Assembly: GCA_036504535.1 (NCBI GenBank)
Contig: DASXUY010000052.1
Coordinates: 1 to 64,000, forward strand
Source of the DNA: JARLGU01 sp036504535
Lineage (GTDB): Bacteria; Armatimonadota; Armatimonadia; Armatimonadales; Capsulimonadaceae
Direction of reading: 5' to 3'
Length of the DNA stretch: 64,000 nt
A program made the translations under genes and the position numbers. Each line of letters opens with the position of its first letter. The first letter of the stretch is position 1. The notes under the pieces are model-generated. The model did no database searches and was not told where the DNA came from. It saw only the letters and a list, made by a program, of their open reading frames with translations. This document shows, piece by piece, positions 17,715 through 26,417 of the stretch.

Positions 17715-18665
17715 TTACACCGGGAACGCTGCGTCGGCTAGCTTTCGCGCATCAGCGATTACGCCTGGTAGAACGCGGCCCAGGCCAGCATCGTCGGCAG
17801 GAAGGTTCGCGCCTTTTACGATCACCCATCGCTCGTAGTGAGTGGCGCTCGCATTCGGATCCAGCGTCGCAATCGGGCCGAGTGTCTCCAGTTCTTGGAA
17901 ATCGCCCTTAGTGAACGTTTCAAAGTTGGAGCCGAAATCGGTATAGGCATCCGGTCCGTCGTTATCGGGCTCGATAAAGATCACCAGGAGGTCACCGTTC
18001 GATGCTGCGAATGCTCCCCAGCCTTCCGAGCTAAACAGTCCGAGCTTCTGGGCACTGTCGAGAGCTTTATCGGATCGCAGCTGGATGAAGTTCTTGCCCC
18101 ACGTGTAGCGGCTATCCGACATGTCGGTGAATGGCCAGAACACTACAGGACGCGCGGGCAGGTAGTTATCGCCCTCGCCATGCCCCGCGAACGGCTCGTG
18201 CGGCAGGATGACGCGGCCGCCGCCAGCGGTGACAGTTAGCGCCCACGGGGACACGTCAATGGTCCATACGCCTCGATTAATAATCGTGTGCCCCACCTTG
18301 ACCACCGGCGTGGTCGGTGCAATTTCAAGCGTGGTGACTTTCTCGATCTGGTTGGTTGGCTCTATAGGCTGGGTAAGCACCACGGCCCCGGCTACTTCGC
18401 TCACTGCAACCGGGTTGTTGTCGCCAGCGTATGTTCGAGGCGTGATCTCCGGCGCATGCCATAGGCGATGGCCACCGTAGTTCACCCACTCGTCGCCCTC
18501 GGCCACCTTGCCGAGCAGCTCGGCGTCGAGTCCAAGCAGGTTCGGGCCGCCGGGAGCAGAAAGATGGACCACGCGCGGGCCGACAGCAGTCGTCGCGACG
18601 AGTTCTACCGTTCCATTTGCCAGTCGAATGCTGTTCTCCCAGCCTTCAAAATTCACTTTTTCCAT
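17715..18665 (-). CDS. DUF4380-family protein
   Basis: 316 residues, all beta-rich, with no signal peptide. The motif YGGHRLWHAPE (about residues 63-73) is typical of DUF4380 proteins, which resemble the aldose-epimerase/galactose-mutarotase superfold; later segments (NRGVWTIDVSPWALTV, LPHEPFAGHG, ERWVIV) fit the same sandwich. Function unknown; a role in sugar handling is only inference. ATG 18665 has GGAGAAACATT upstream. A structured dispersed repeat (18699-18820) fills the leader region, in the same orientation as the copies upstream of lpxA and lpxB. Confidence 0.75.
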   Translation of the reverse strand: MEKVNFEGWENSIRLANGTVELVATTAVGPRVVHLSAPGGPNLLGLDAELLGKVAEGDEWVNYGGHRLWHAPEITPRTYAGDNNPVAVSEVAGAVVLTQPIEPTNQIEKVTTLEIAPTTPVVKVGHTIINRGVWTIDVSPWALTVTAGGGRVILPHEPFAGHGEGDNYLPARPVVFWPFTDMSDSRYTWGKNFIQLRSDKALDSAQKLGLFSSEGWGAFAASNGDLLVIFIEPDNDGPDAYTDFGSNFETFTKGDFQELETLGPIATLDPNASATHYERWVIVKGANLPADDAGLGRVLPGVIADARKLADAAFPV

Positions 18666-18698
18666 TAATGTTTCTCCACGATGTAATTTTTGACCTCA

Positions 18699-18820
18699 CC
18701 AGGCTGAGCCTGGACCCTTTCCGCGCCCAAGAACGTGCGATAACGGCCCACTTCTCAGCCTGAATCAAACAGGGTATTGCGTTCAGTTTGAACGCGACTG
18801 AACTGCTAACATACTAAAAC
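18699..18820 (-). repeat. Multi-hairpin leader repeat, copy 1 (upstream of DUF4380 gene)
   Basis: About 122 bp, roughly 80% identical to 44558-44679. It starts (plus strand) with the perfect palindrome CCAGGCT-g-AGCCTGG. AGGCTGAG in the head can also pair with CTCAGCCT (18755-18762), and CGTTCA-gtt-TGAACG occurs near 18780. In the orientation of the downstream gene, the CCAGGCT palindrome is the end nearest the start codon, about 34 nt away. Confidence 0.85.
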
Positions 18821-19029
18821 ACGCCAGTCGCGACGCGCCGTTGGTCGCTATCAAAATCAAGGGATTACGGCCCCATCCGTACAGAGGAAGTGCGAAGGTA
18901 GATCGGTCGCCGAATATACCTCAGATACTATTCGCCCACATCGTGCGCGGTTCCTGCACAGTTCGAACGGAGAGCTTGTTTCAGAACGATTCTAAATGTC
19001 CGTGGTACGCAAACCAAATAAGCGTACAC

Positions 19030-19470
19030 GCGGAGAACACCTCACCCCCGGCCCCTCTCCTACGATAAGGAGAAGGGGAGACAGAAGTATTGTAGTCCGA
19101 TGCTCGGAGTAAGGGGGTTTTGCGCGTTTTGCGTTGCGCAACGCGATTCGTCACCCCTGCTCGCTCGGCTCGCTGTCCCCCCGGAGCGGGGACTATGATG
19201 TCCGACCACTTCTTGGCGGGACGGGTTCGGGGCCACTACGTCATCCCCCGGCCCCTTCTCCCAAGATAAGGAGAAGGGGAGACAGAATTGGTTTTGCGCG
19301 TTTTGCGTTGCGCAACGCGATTCTTTTTTTGCGCAAAATGGGCCTGATCGCTGGCCGACGGCATCTTGGCCGCCGAATTGCGTGGCAGCTTGTGGATATT
19401 TTGGCAAATTCGAATCGCAATATCCACGGATATTATGGTTATTTGTGTATGTAGCGTTACATTTGAGCGC
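19030..19470. repeat. Mosaic dispersed repeat, inverted copy B
   Basis: Contains the modules of 5376-5990 in reverse order and orientation: C-rich hairpins at about 19040-19085 and 19240-19285 (both ending GGAGAAGGGGAGACAGAA), two copies of GCGTTGCGCAACGCG (about 19130-19145 and 19307-19321) each next to TTTTGCGCG, a partial CCGACCACTTCTTGGCGGGA block (19202-19221), TTTTTTTGCGCAAAATGGGC, and the AT-rich block 19389-19460. Module order and copy number differ from copy A, so these are composites of smaller palindromic units. Confidence 0.75.
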
Positions 19471-19611
19471 GGTGATGGTCGTTAATATTGGTTATAAAGG
19501 TACAGATGCGTTAGGACGCATGAAGGCGGCCTCTTTGGGTTTTGTATCGCCTCATTCATATTATACCTCATATATACTATTTTGTCAAGAGTAATAGCAA
19601 TTCAAAACGAA

Positions 19612-19660
19612 TACCTCACCCCCTAGCCCCCTCTCCTTGGAAAGTAGAGGGGGAATCAGA
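19612..19660. repeat. Dispersed C-rich hairpin repeat next to the DUF5703 stop codon
   Basis: ACCTCACCCCCTAGCCCCCT, then CTCCTTGGAAAGTAGAGGGGG. A diverged member of the C-rich hairpin family whose near edge is about 15 bp beyond the stop codon at 19676, a position fit for transcription termination on the minus strand. Confidence 0.65.
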
Positions 19661-19675
19661 GTTGTACGAGCATCG

Positions 19676-22411
19676 CTATAGCCGCATCAGGCTGCCGTCG
19701 GCCGCCACGGTTACAACGTCGTTGCGGCGCGATTTTGGCGTGACAGTCAGGCTGGTCAGCTTGCCGCCTGCTACAGTGCCTTCGACGGTTGTGTTCATAG
19801 GCGCTCGCAGTTTGAATGAGGCGCTCCAATCGGCGGGCCACGCTGGGAGCACGATTATTTTTGATGCGTCCGATTGGAGCAACATCAACTGGAGCGCTAG
19901 GAGACCGTGGCCGCCGTTGTCTTCGTCGGGCGTGTAATCCTGAAACGGTCCCCAAAACGTTGGGAATCGCATTTGAGCGTCCTTACTGACGGCTCCGAAG
20001 TTCCTTATGACGTCCCGTTGTGCAGATTCCGTGAACCCAAGATACGCTGCTTGAACGGGATCTTGCCGCCAACACTGGGTGCCGTGCACTTTTCGCGCAA
20101 CGAAGGTGTCGCGGCCCAGCTGCAAGTTCGGCTTGCCGATGCCGAACAAGCGGAACGGGTAGATGGCGTACAGTTCAGGGTTTTCACTGTTGCGGCGCTC
20201 CGGATCGGGCGCCTCCTGGTACGGTAGAAGAGTGGGCTTTGCTGCAGTCGCGCTCACCGGCAGTTCCGGTATAATCGCGAGCACTCCCGCCCAATGCTTG
20301 CGCTGGTCTGCAGTGGTGGCTGCGGGAGGTAGATCGAGAAGTCCTCGTAGAACATAGCGTAGTCCGGCGATGTCTGGCGCAGGGTTGCGTACACCCCAAA
20401 ATGTCTCGATTGAGTTATCGGGAAAAAGGTCGAGCTTTCCAGCCGCGTCTCGTCCGAAATGCTGTTCGAAGAACGTCACGCCGCTGTCCGCAATTGGCAG
20501 GAGCGTATCGCGCAGAAACGCCTTGTCGCCTGTAAACGCATAGTAGTCGAGTCCCATTGCAGTCAATTCCAGAATGGGCGTAAAGTAGTGCTTTGTGTAG
20601 GACGGCTTATCGCCTGGCGCAATGTTGGGGATGGTGGGCCAAAACGGGCTGGTCTCCTCGAAATATGTGCCGTCGTGTTTGTAGTATTCGCGAACCATCT
20701 TCTTGGTAGCGTCGAGCTTGCTCCGGTACATCGAGAACAATGGCTGCATCATGTCGAAGTCGCCCGATGCCAGCATGGGCCAGTACATCGGGCGAGTATT
20801 CTGGAACCAGTACATCCCACCCCAGTTACGAAAATCCGCAGTGACTTCATCGGAAATCTGGGTCTTCGTTTTGCTATCCCAACGATGGAGCGTGTAATCG
20901 GTGTTGAAGATTGACCCGTTGAACTTGATCGGGTACGCTCCCCGGCCCGCGCAGGCGGTGACGAAGCGTTGTCGGAACCACTCGGAAGTGACTTTATCGG
21001 CGTCGGCGTCACCGCTAACACATACCCAGCTACGGTTCCAAAAATCCGCCCACCACGCGCGATGCGCTTGCTTTGAGGTCAGCGGCGGTACCTTGCTCAC
21101 GCGTTCAGCCAGCGACGAAGCCGCAGTCAGCCAGTCGGCCGGGGTCGCGGTCTGCGCGGTGAGAGGATAGATGGCAACGTGATGCTCCGCTCGGGCATCG
21201 GTCGACTTGAGCGACGAATCGGATAAAGCGGCAAGTTGATTGCCACGGATGACAGCGCCAAATGTGCGATCTGACAGCTCCGCGACTTTGCCTTTGGGGT
21301 TGCGATAGCACCAGGCAATCTGACCATTCGCCGCAGGGAATACGATATTGGCAAGCGATGCCTGCTCTGCGGCCTTGCGGTAGGAGTCGATAGACACGTC
21401 AAGTGAACGGGCTCGACCGGATGTTGCGTCGACGTGAATGGCCGGGTTGTTGGCGTCGACCCATAGTGTCACCGTCGTGCGGTCCGAGGCCACCCCGCCT
21501 TCGATCACGATCTCGCTCTCACGCAGCTTGAGGGTCTGCGAAAACGAGGTGCCAGCAGGAAACGGGTTCGGCGTAAGGCGGACACGAACCCGACCCAGCT
21601 TAGGGAGTCCCCACGGATTGCGCGCATCTCCCGCCCAAGAGTCGGTCTTGCCAATGTAGAAGAGGATATCGCCGCTGGGCTCCACCCACACGTTCAGACC
21701 GATGTCGCCATTGCCTATTGGCATCGAGCCGCGCGAATCGACGCTAGGGGAGTCCCATGTCACATCGGCGCGCGCGAGCTGCCCAGCGATATCGAACCGA
21801 GGCGCTTCAGGCAGCGGTACAGTTCTTGTAATCGGTGACGCCTGTATATGGGATGGAACCCCGAATAATGTGGCCTCACTCACCTGCATGTCTCTACCAC
21901 CATTGACCGTCGGGAACACAAGCTTGTAGCTTAGATATGCCTTCGTGTTTGGAAATACAACCTGCTGAGTCTCGAATCGCTGCGCAAACGACGCTAAGGG
22001 CTTTCGCAGGATAATCGGTTCGAAATTCTTGCCGCTGTCATTGGAACCGTAAAGGCTAAAAGTGGTCGGATCCCTTTGCGGAGAGTCGTTACCCGAGATG
22101 ATCGTCACGCCGGTGACAATCGACGGGCCACTTCTTGGAGTCACGTAATAGCCAGACCCGCTGTAATGCGCATCGTAGGTCGACGTGTTGAAGTACTTAG
22201 AGTTGGTACCGTCAATTGCAAAGCGAACAGCTTCATTGGTCTCATCGGGTGCGCCAAACCCCGCGTTGGTCGGATCCCCGACCGCGACAATCGGGTCGCC
22301 GGGTTGCGTAATCGCCCGGATAGGCGTGTCAGGGCCAGCAAGAGCAGGCGTAAGCGGTGTGAGGCTAATTAGGACCGACAGGAGTGCAAGCGAGACATTT
22401 GGAATGCGCAT
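19676..22411 (-). CDS. Secreted DUF5703/GH95-like glycoside hydrolase with N-terminal discoidin-like domain
   Basis: 911 residues. Signal peptide 1 to about 24 (VSLALLSVLISLTPLTPALA). About 30-185 is an F5/8 discoidin-like region (AVRFAIDGTNSKYFN, FSLYGSNDSGKNFEP). Then the DUF5703 N-terminal domain, PSVDSRGSMPIGNGDIGLN and LFYIGKTDSWAG (about 225-270), and a long (alpha/alpha)6-type region (about 430-820: MYWFQNTRPMYWPMLASGDF, YYAFTGDKAFL, HGLLALQLMLLQS), ending in a beta sandwich. Related GH95-type proteins act on fucosylated or other terminal sugars, but the catalytic residues were not identified here, so the substrate is open. ATG 22411 has GGAG upstream and begins the signal peptide. Confidence 0.8.
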   Translation of the reverse strand: MRIPNVSLALLSVLISLTPLTPALAGPDTPIRAITQPGDPIVAVGDPTNAGFGAPDETNEAVRFAIDGTNSKYFNTSTYDAHYSGSGYYVTPRSGPSIVTGVTIISGNDSPQRDPTTFSLYGSNDSGKNFEPIILRKPLASFAQRFETQQVVFPNTKAYLSYKLVFPTVNGGRDMQVSEATLFGVPSHIQASPITRTVPLPEAPRFDIAGQLARADVTWDSPSVDSRGSMPIGNGDIGLNVWVEPSGDILFYIGKTDSWAGDARNPWGLPKLGRVRVRLTPNPFPAGTSFSQTLKLRESEIVIEGGVASDRTTVTLWVDANNPAIHVDATSGRARSLDVSIDSYRKAAEQASLANIVFPAANGQIAWCYRNPKGKVAELSDRTFGAVIRGNQLAALSDSSLKSTDARAEHHVAIYPLTAQTATPADWLTAASSLAERVSKVPPLTSKQAHRAWWADFWNRSWVCVSGDADADKVTSEWFRQRFVTACAGRGAYPIKFNGSIFNTDYTLHRWDSKTKTQISDEVTADFRNWGGMYWFQNTRPMYWPMLASGDFDMMQPLFSMYRSKLDATKKMVREYYKHDGTYFEETSPFWPTIPNIAPGDKPSYTKHYFTPILELTAMGLDYYAFTGDKAFLRDTLLPIADSGVTFFEQHFGRDAAGKLDLFPDNSIETFWGVRNPAPDIAGLRYVLRGLLDLPPAATTADQRKHWAGVLAIIPELPVSATAAKPTLLPYQEAPDPERRNSENPELYAIYPFRLFGIGKPNLQLGRDTFVARKVHGTQCWRQDPVQAAYLGFTESAQRDVIRNFGAVSKDAQMRFPTFWGPFQDYTPDEDNGGHGLLALQLMLLQSDASKIIVLPAWPADWSASFKLRAPMNTTVEGTVAGGKLTSLTVTPKSRRNDVVTVAADGSLMRL

Positions 22412-22462
22412 GAGGAGGCTCCATTGCAGTGGAAGTGGTGAGCACAGTATAGCAATGATAGA

Positions 22463-22744
22463 ATGGCGCGTCAACCGGTGAGTACCACAAAAACCATTCG
22501 CCCTGTGACATGGAACCGCTGGAATGAAGTCCGCGCTCGGGAGATCATTGCGTCCATTGGAATGGACTACCAATTGCTCAAACAAACCCTCTTCGCCAGC
22601 CACCTTGCGCGGATGTGCAAAGATAACGCGTCGCAGCAGTTACATAGCGAAATCCATACGTATGGGGGCATGGATGTCGTAGAAGTGACTCTAGTCCTCG
22701 GGATAAATGGCGCCACTGTCATTGTTACGATTGCACATTCCTAA
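22463..22744 (+). CDS. Possible small hypothetical protein
   Basis: 93 residues, divergent from the DUF5703 gene. The C-terminal part (TYGGMDVVEVTLVLGINGATVIVTIAHS) would form beta strands, and the middle is helical (DYQLLKQTLFASHLARMCKD). There is no recognisable family, no clear Shine-Dalgarno, and a GTG at 22478 is an equally good start. Kept because it fills an otherwise empty 425-bp gap and the opposite strand has nothing better; it may not be a gene. Confidence 0.3.
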   Translation: MARQPVSTTKTIRPVTWNRWNEVRAREIIASIGMDYQLLKQTLFASHLARMCKDNASQQLHSEIHTYGGMDVVEVTLVLGINGATVIVTIAHS

Positions 22745-22778
22745 TTCGCCACGTCAACCGCAGCGTGCCACCAATGCA

Positions 22779-22813
22779 AACAGCCTCGCTGAGTATTTCT
22801 CAACGAGGCTGAA
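22779..22813 (-). terminator. Terminator of serC
   Basis: CAGCCTCG (22781-22788) pairs with CGAGGCTG (22804-22811) around a 15-nt loop; on the minus strand it is followed by TTTGCATT. It lies 27-57 nt after the serC stop. Confidence 0.75.
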
Positions 22814-22837
22814 ATGGTGTAAATGTCTGTCGGTTTG

Positions 22838-23932
22838 CTAGCCCTTCGACGCCGCGAATTCGCGCATGTATGACACGAGCGCTTCGACACCGGCCTTCGG
22901 GAACGCGTTGTAGATGCTAGCACGGAAGCCGCCAACAGCGCGGTGACCTTTGAGGCCGTCAAGGCCGATTGTAGTCGCGCCGGTGAGGAATTCCTTCTCG
23001 AGCGCTTCGTACTTGGCTTGCAGGCGGAATGTCACGTTCATCAGCGACCGATCTTCGGGCGCGGTAACGGTGCCGTAGAACACATCGCTCAACTCGTCGA
23101 TGGCGTTGTAGAGTACGGCAGCCTTGGCACGGTTGTTGGCTTCGACTGTCGACAGGCCGCCCTGGCCCTCGATCCACTTGGCAACAAGGCCGACGCAGTA
23201 GATTGCAAAGACTGGAGGCGTGTTATAGAGCGAATCGGAGTCGACATAGGTCTTGTACGAAAGCATCGACGGCAGATTGGTCACCGATTTTGCGAGGAGG
23301 GACTTCTTCGCCGCGACAATCGTCACACCGGCTGGGCCAGCGTTCTTCTGCGAGCCAGCGTAGATGAAATCGAACTTCGAGTGGTCCCGATTGAGGGCCA
23401 TGAAGTCAGACGACATATCCGCTACAATCGGCACATCGGTCTCAGGAAGATCGAAAAGCTCAGTTCCCTCGATGGTGTTGTTGGTGGTGACGTGCAGATA
23501 AGTCGAGCTTGGCGAAATCGCGTAGCCCTTCGGTATGTAGGAGTATCCCTTGTCGACCGACGAAGCGATCTCGATTGCGCTCCCTTTGCCGACCTTTTTG
23601 GCTTCCTTCAGGGCTTTCGTGCCCCACTCACCGGCGTTGACATATTCGGCGACCCGGCCCTCGTCAAGCAGGTTCATCGGCAGCATAGCAAACTGCATGC
23701 TCGCGCCACCCTGTATAAACAGCAGTGAGTACTCGTCGGCGCTCAGCCCTAAAATACGAAGCAATGTGTCGCGCGTCTCGGCGTGGATCGCGTCGTACTG
23801 CTTGCCGCGGTGTGATACCTCAAGCACAGACATCCCGGAGCCAGCGATCTCTCGTACACCTTGCGATGCCTCTTCGAGAACAATTTCCGGCAGAATAGCC
23901 GGACCGGCTGAAAAGTTGTAGATGCGCTGCAT
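22838..23932 (-). CDS. serC: Phosphoserine aminotransferase SerC
   Basis: 364 residues, the normal length. A PLP-dependent class V aminotransferase that converts 3-phosphohydroxypyruvate and glutamate to phosphoserine in serine synthesis, and usually also acts in PLP synthesis. N-terminus YNFSAGPAILP, the substrate-phosphate motif SHRGKQY (about 40-46), GGASMQF (about 75-81), and the Schiff-base lysine in YAGSQKNAGPAG (Lys about 196). ATG has GGAGG about 10 nt upstream. It is a single-gene unit: terminator downstream and a 163-bp inverted repeat upstream. Confidence 0.96.
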   Translation of the reverse strand: MQRIYNFSAGPAILPEIVLEEASQGVREIAGSGMSVLEVSHRGKQYDAIHAETRDTLLRILGLSADEYSLLFIQGGASMQFAMLPMNLLDEGRVAEYVNAGEWGTKALKEAKKVGKGSAIEIASSVDKGYSYIPKGYAISPSSTYLHVTTNNTIEGTELFDLPETDVPIVADMSSDFMALNRDHSKFDFIYAGSQKNAGPAGVTIVAAKKSLLAKSVTNLPSMLSYKTYVDSDSLYNTPPVFAIYCVGLVAKWIEGQGGLSTVEANNRAKAAVLYNAIDELSDVFYGTVTAPEDRSLMNVTFRLQAKYEALEKEFLTGATTIGLDGLKGHRAVGGFRASIYNAFPKAGVEALVSYMREFAASKG

Positions 23933-24119
23933 AAGATATCGGCCTCCAAAACAATATAAGCGGCCCGTTTACAACCGAGCAGCTCAAAATCAGTGTACTC
24001 AATCACCATCGCCGGTGTCAAGGACTCTGTGATTATTTTCACGAAGTCGGAAAAGTAGTGCTGCTGGCGGATGACTTAGCGTTTTCCTTAACATGGATAC
24101 GAACCGCGTTTGCGCATCC

Positions 24120-24282
24120 GCTGAAGCGGTGCCTGGGAAAATGAGATCGCCCTGTGGGCTAGGAGCAAGCGCGGCGGGGCGGCTGGCACAGATCCTCCAC
24201 TTCGCGACGTCAAACGCGGAAAGTTATGGCTAATAAATCTCAGCCCATACGGCGAGATGTTCGCCCGAGGCACCGCTTCAGC
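24120..24282. repeat. 163-bp long imperfect inverted repeat
   Basis: The outer arms are perfect over 15 bp: GCTGAAGCGGTGCCT (24120-24134) and AGGCACCGCTTCAGC (24268-24282). The pairing continues imperfectly inward for about 27 nt per side (GGG..AA..ATCGCCCTGTGGGCT with AGCCCATACGGCGAGAT..CCC), leaving a loop of about 80 nt. It lies between the 3' end of the Sel1 gene and serC. It could be a non-autonomous palindromic element or a long terminator-like hairpin. Confidence 0.8.
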
Positions 24283-24310
24283 AGATGTAAAGGCGATTAG
24301 CACCAAGGGC

Positions 24311-26305
24311 CTACCGGCCCGCTGCAATTGCCTTCCATTTCGCCGCAACCGCCGGGTCTGCGTCTACCGCGTCGCCGGTTGTATACTCGTTCGCGACTGC
24401 GAGCGCACTTTCCTTGCCAGCCATCTTGCCGGTGACGTCCAATGTGACTTTCGCCATGGATTCGTCTTTCATGCCTTCGAAGCCGCTATGATAAAACTTA
24501 GCTAGGTTGATCCCTGCCATCCAATATCCGTCATCCAGAGCCTGACTGAGTAGCGTTTTGACATCGTCTGCGTTTGTTGGTCCCTTGCCAAAATTCCAAA
24601 GCCAAAGGGCGAGGTCATTTGCCGCGCCCGGGTCTTGTTTGGCAGCGGCTTGTAGCAGCTTGCGGCCAGCAATCGTATCTTGTGCTCGGCCCCGCAGGCC
24701 ATAGAGAACTGCGTTTCCGACGACCCGCTGAGCTTGAGCCTGGCCAGCGTCGCTGGCGATCTGGTAGAAAGTCATCGCCTGAATGCGGTCTTTTGTAGTG
24801 CCGTAGCCTTTGTCGGTCGCGACGCCGAGCAGATACGTTGCCTTGGGCTCACCGGCATCACTGGCTGCTTTTAGCATGGAATAGGCTTCCGTGTAGTCGG
24901 TACGCTTTTCGTCGGCCGTGAGATCGGCATCATGCTCAGCATCGTATTGCAGCAACTGTGCGCCCATGATTTGGCACGGCATGTCACCTCGGCGCGCACC
25001 GCTTTTTGCGTAGCGAAGCGCTTCACGTTCGGCATGCTCCGTTTCGAACGATTTCGGGTCAGCAGCCTGGTACTTGTGCCACAGCTGTATTTGGTCGGAT
25101 GCCAGGTAGCGACATGCGACACTATCTTGGCTCGCAAGAGGTGCAAGCATAGACATGGCCCTGGCGTGATCCCTTTCAACCCCCCACCCGTTCTCGTACA
25201 TCACTGCGAGTTGCCGTTTCGCGAGAGGGTCGTCGTTTGGGCTCTTGTACGAGAGCGTTGTTAGGAAACCGACTGCCCGCGCATAGTCCGGCGGACCGAG
25301 ACGCGTGTCGGTGAGCAGTAGCCCAACGGCTGTTTCGTAGTTCCGCGCTGGCGGTGCGCCCGGCTGTAGCGCTGCCGCAATACGCTTCCCGAATTCGTTC
25401 TTGTCGTCCAGCCAAAGCAACACGGTCACATCATCGTTAAACAGGTTAACGAGGTCGTCGCGATGCTCTTTGATGCCGTCCTTATCCGCCAGGATCATGG
25501 TCATAAGCTTCATGCTCTGATCGTTGGCAGGGCCCGGAAAAACCGTGTGGGGATTGAAGAGGGCGCGCGCGTACCACTTAATCGCTTTTTTATTGTCGGC
25601 AGGTATACCGCTTCCAGTCTCGTAATCATACGCCAGTGCCAATTGGGTTTTCGATATTCCAATTTCGGCCGCTTTTTCGCGAAACGCTATTCCGCGTTCG
25701 ACATCTTTTGGAAAGTGGTCGCCCGCAATAAGAGCTTGTCCATAGGCTTCCATCGCCGTGCTGTCAACTTCCGCGAGTTTCGGAAGCAGGGTAGCAGCGC
25801 GATCGAGGTCTTGAAATCCGGTACCGGGTTCACGGAGCAAATCATAAAGCCTGCCGCGGCATTCGCCCGATCCCAAGTCGGCGCCCTTTTGCCAGTATCG
25901 AATGGCGTCTGCATAACGTTTCAGGAAGTACGAGTCGAGGCCAAGAAATATAAGCGAATCCAAATCACCTGCTGCGGCCTTACGGATTTTGTCCTCCATG
26001 AACAACTCGGTGACTCCCTTCTCACGCGGCGCTGGGGGAGTGTATGACGGAGCCGATGGCGCGCTGTTGTACCACGGAGTTGCGACATAAGGCCGCGACG
26101 GCGCGAAGCTTTTCGCGAATTTTGCCTTGAGGTCAGACACATCGATGTTGGTGTTGAGATTGAGGTTCGATGAATTTGCGTAACCGTCGGTATGGTAGCG
26201 CCCGGCGTTGTCGTAGCCATAGGCATCAACAGCGTAGGCGTGGGCGGGAAGCGAGGCACAAGCAATGGCCGCAAGCGAAACGATGATAGATATTCCAGAT
26301 CGCAT
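24311..26305 (-). CDS. Secreted Sel1-repeat (TPR-like) protein
   Basis: About 664 residues. A signal peptide (ISIIVSLAAIACASLPAHA|YA) is followed by a Tyr/Asn-rich linker, then Sel1-like alpha-helical repeats from about 110 to the end, for example YADAIRYWQKGADLGSGECR, ATLLPKLAEVDSTAMEAYGQ, KQLAVMYENGWGVERDHARA and TYLLGVATDKGYGTTKDRIQ. Such repeats form protein-binding superhelices, often in the periplasm; the partner is unknown. ATG 26305 has GGAG at 8 nt; a GTG two codons earlier sits too close to it. Confidence 0.85.
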   Translation of the reverse strand: MRSGISIIVSLAAIACASLPAHAYAVDAYGYDNAGRYHTDGYANSSNLNLNTNIDVSDLKAKFAKSFAPSRPYVATPWYNSAPSAPSYTPPAPREKGVTELFMEDKIRKAAAGDLDSLIFLGLDSYFLKRYADAIRYWQKGADLGSGECRGRLYDLLREPGTGFQDLDRAATLLPKLAEVDSTAMEAYGQALIAGDHFPKDVERGIAFREKAAEIGISKTQLALAYDYETGSGIPADNKKAIKWYARALFNPHTVFPGPANDQSMKLMTMILADKDGIKEHRDDLVNLFNDDVTVLLWLDDKNEFGKRIAAALQPGAPPARNYETAVGLLLTDTRLGPPDYARAVGFLTTLSYKSPNDDPLAKRQLAVMYENGWGVERDHARAMSMLAPLASQDSVACRYLASDQIQLWHKYQAADPKSFETEHAEREALRYAKSGARRGDMPCQIMGAQLLQYDAEHDADLTADEKRTDYTEAYSMLKAASDAGEPKATYLLGVATDKGYGTTKDRIQAMTFYQIASDAGQAQAQRVVGNAVLYGLRGRAQDTIAGRKLLQAAAKQDPGAANDLALWLWNFGKGPTNADDVKTLLSQALDDGYWMAGINLAKFYHSGFEGMKDESMAKVTLDVTGKMAGKESALAVANEYTTGDAVDADPAVAAKWKAIAAGR

Positions 26306-26417
26306 AGTCACTTCTCCGTAAATCGCGTCAGGGTCGGTGAATGATTATCTGTTGCCCACTAGGCTATTCAGCCCTCGACCTGCATCACCGCAACAAGGCG
26401 GTAAGGTTGCGTAAACC

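Larger units (their letters stand above)
18666..19675. other. Gene-free, repeat-rich interval
   Basis: About 1 kb between the DUF4380 gene and the DUF5703 gene, both minus. It contains the leader-type repeat (18699-18820), about 200 bp with no visible feature, the mosaic repeat (19030-19470), an AT-rich stretch (19470-19600), and a C-rich hairpin repeat (19612-19660). No credible gene was seen on either strand. Confidence 0.75.

Noticed and set aside
22943..23728. 261-residue + strand frame inside serC
   Set aside because: It is antisense to a clear, full-length serC; no family resemblance.
25463..26047. 194-residue + strand frame
   Set aside because: Antisense of the Sel1-repeat gene; no domain.
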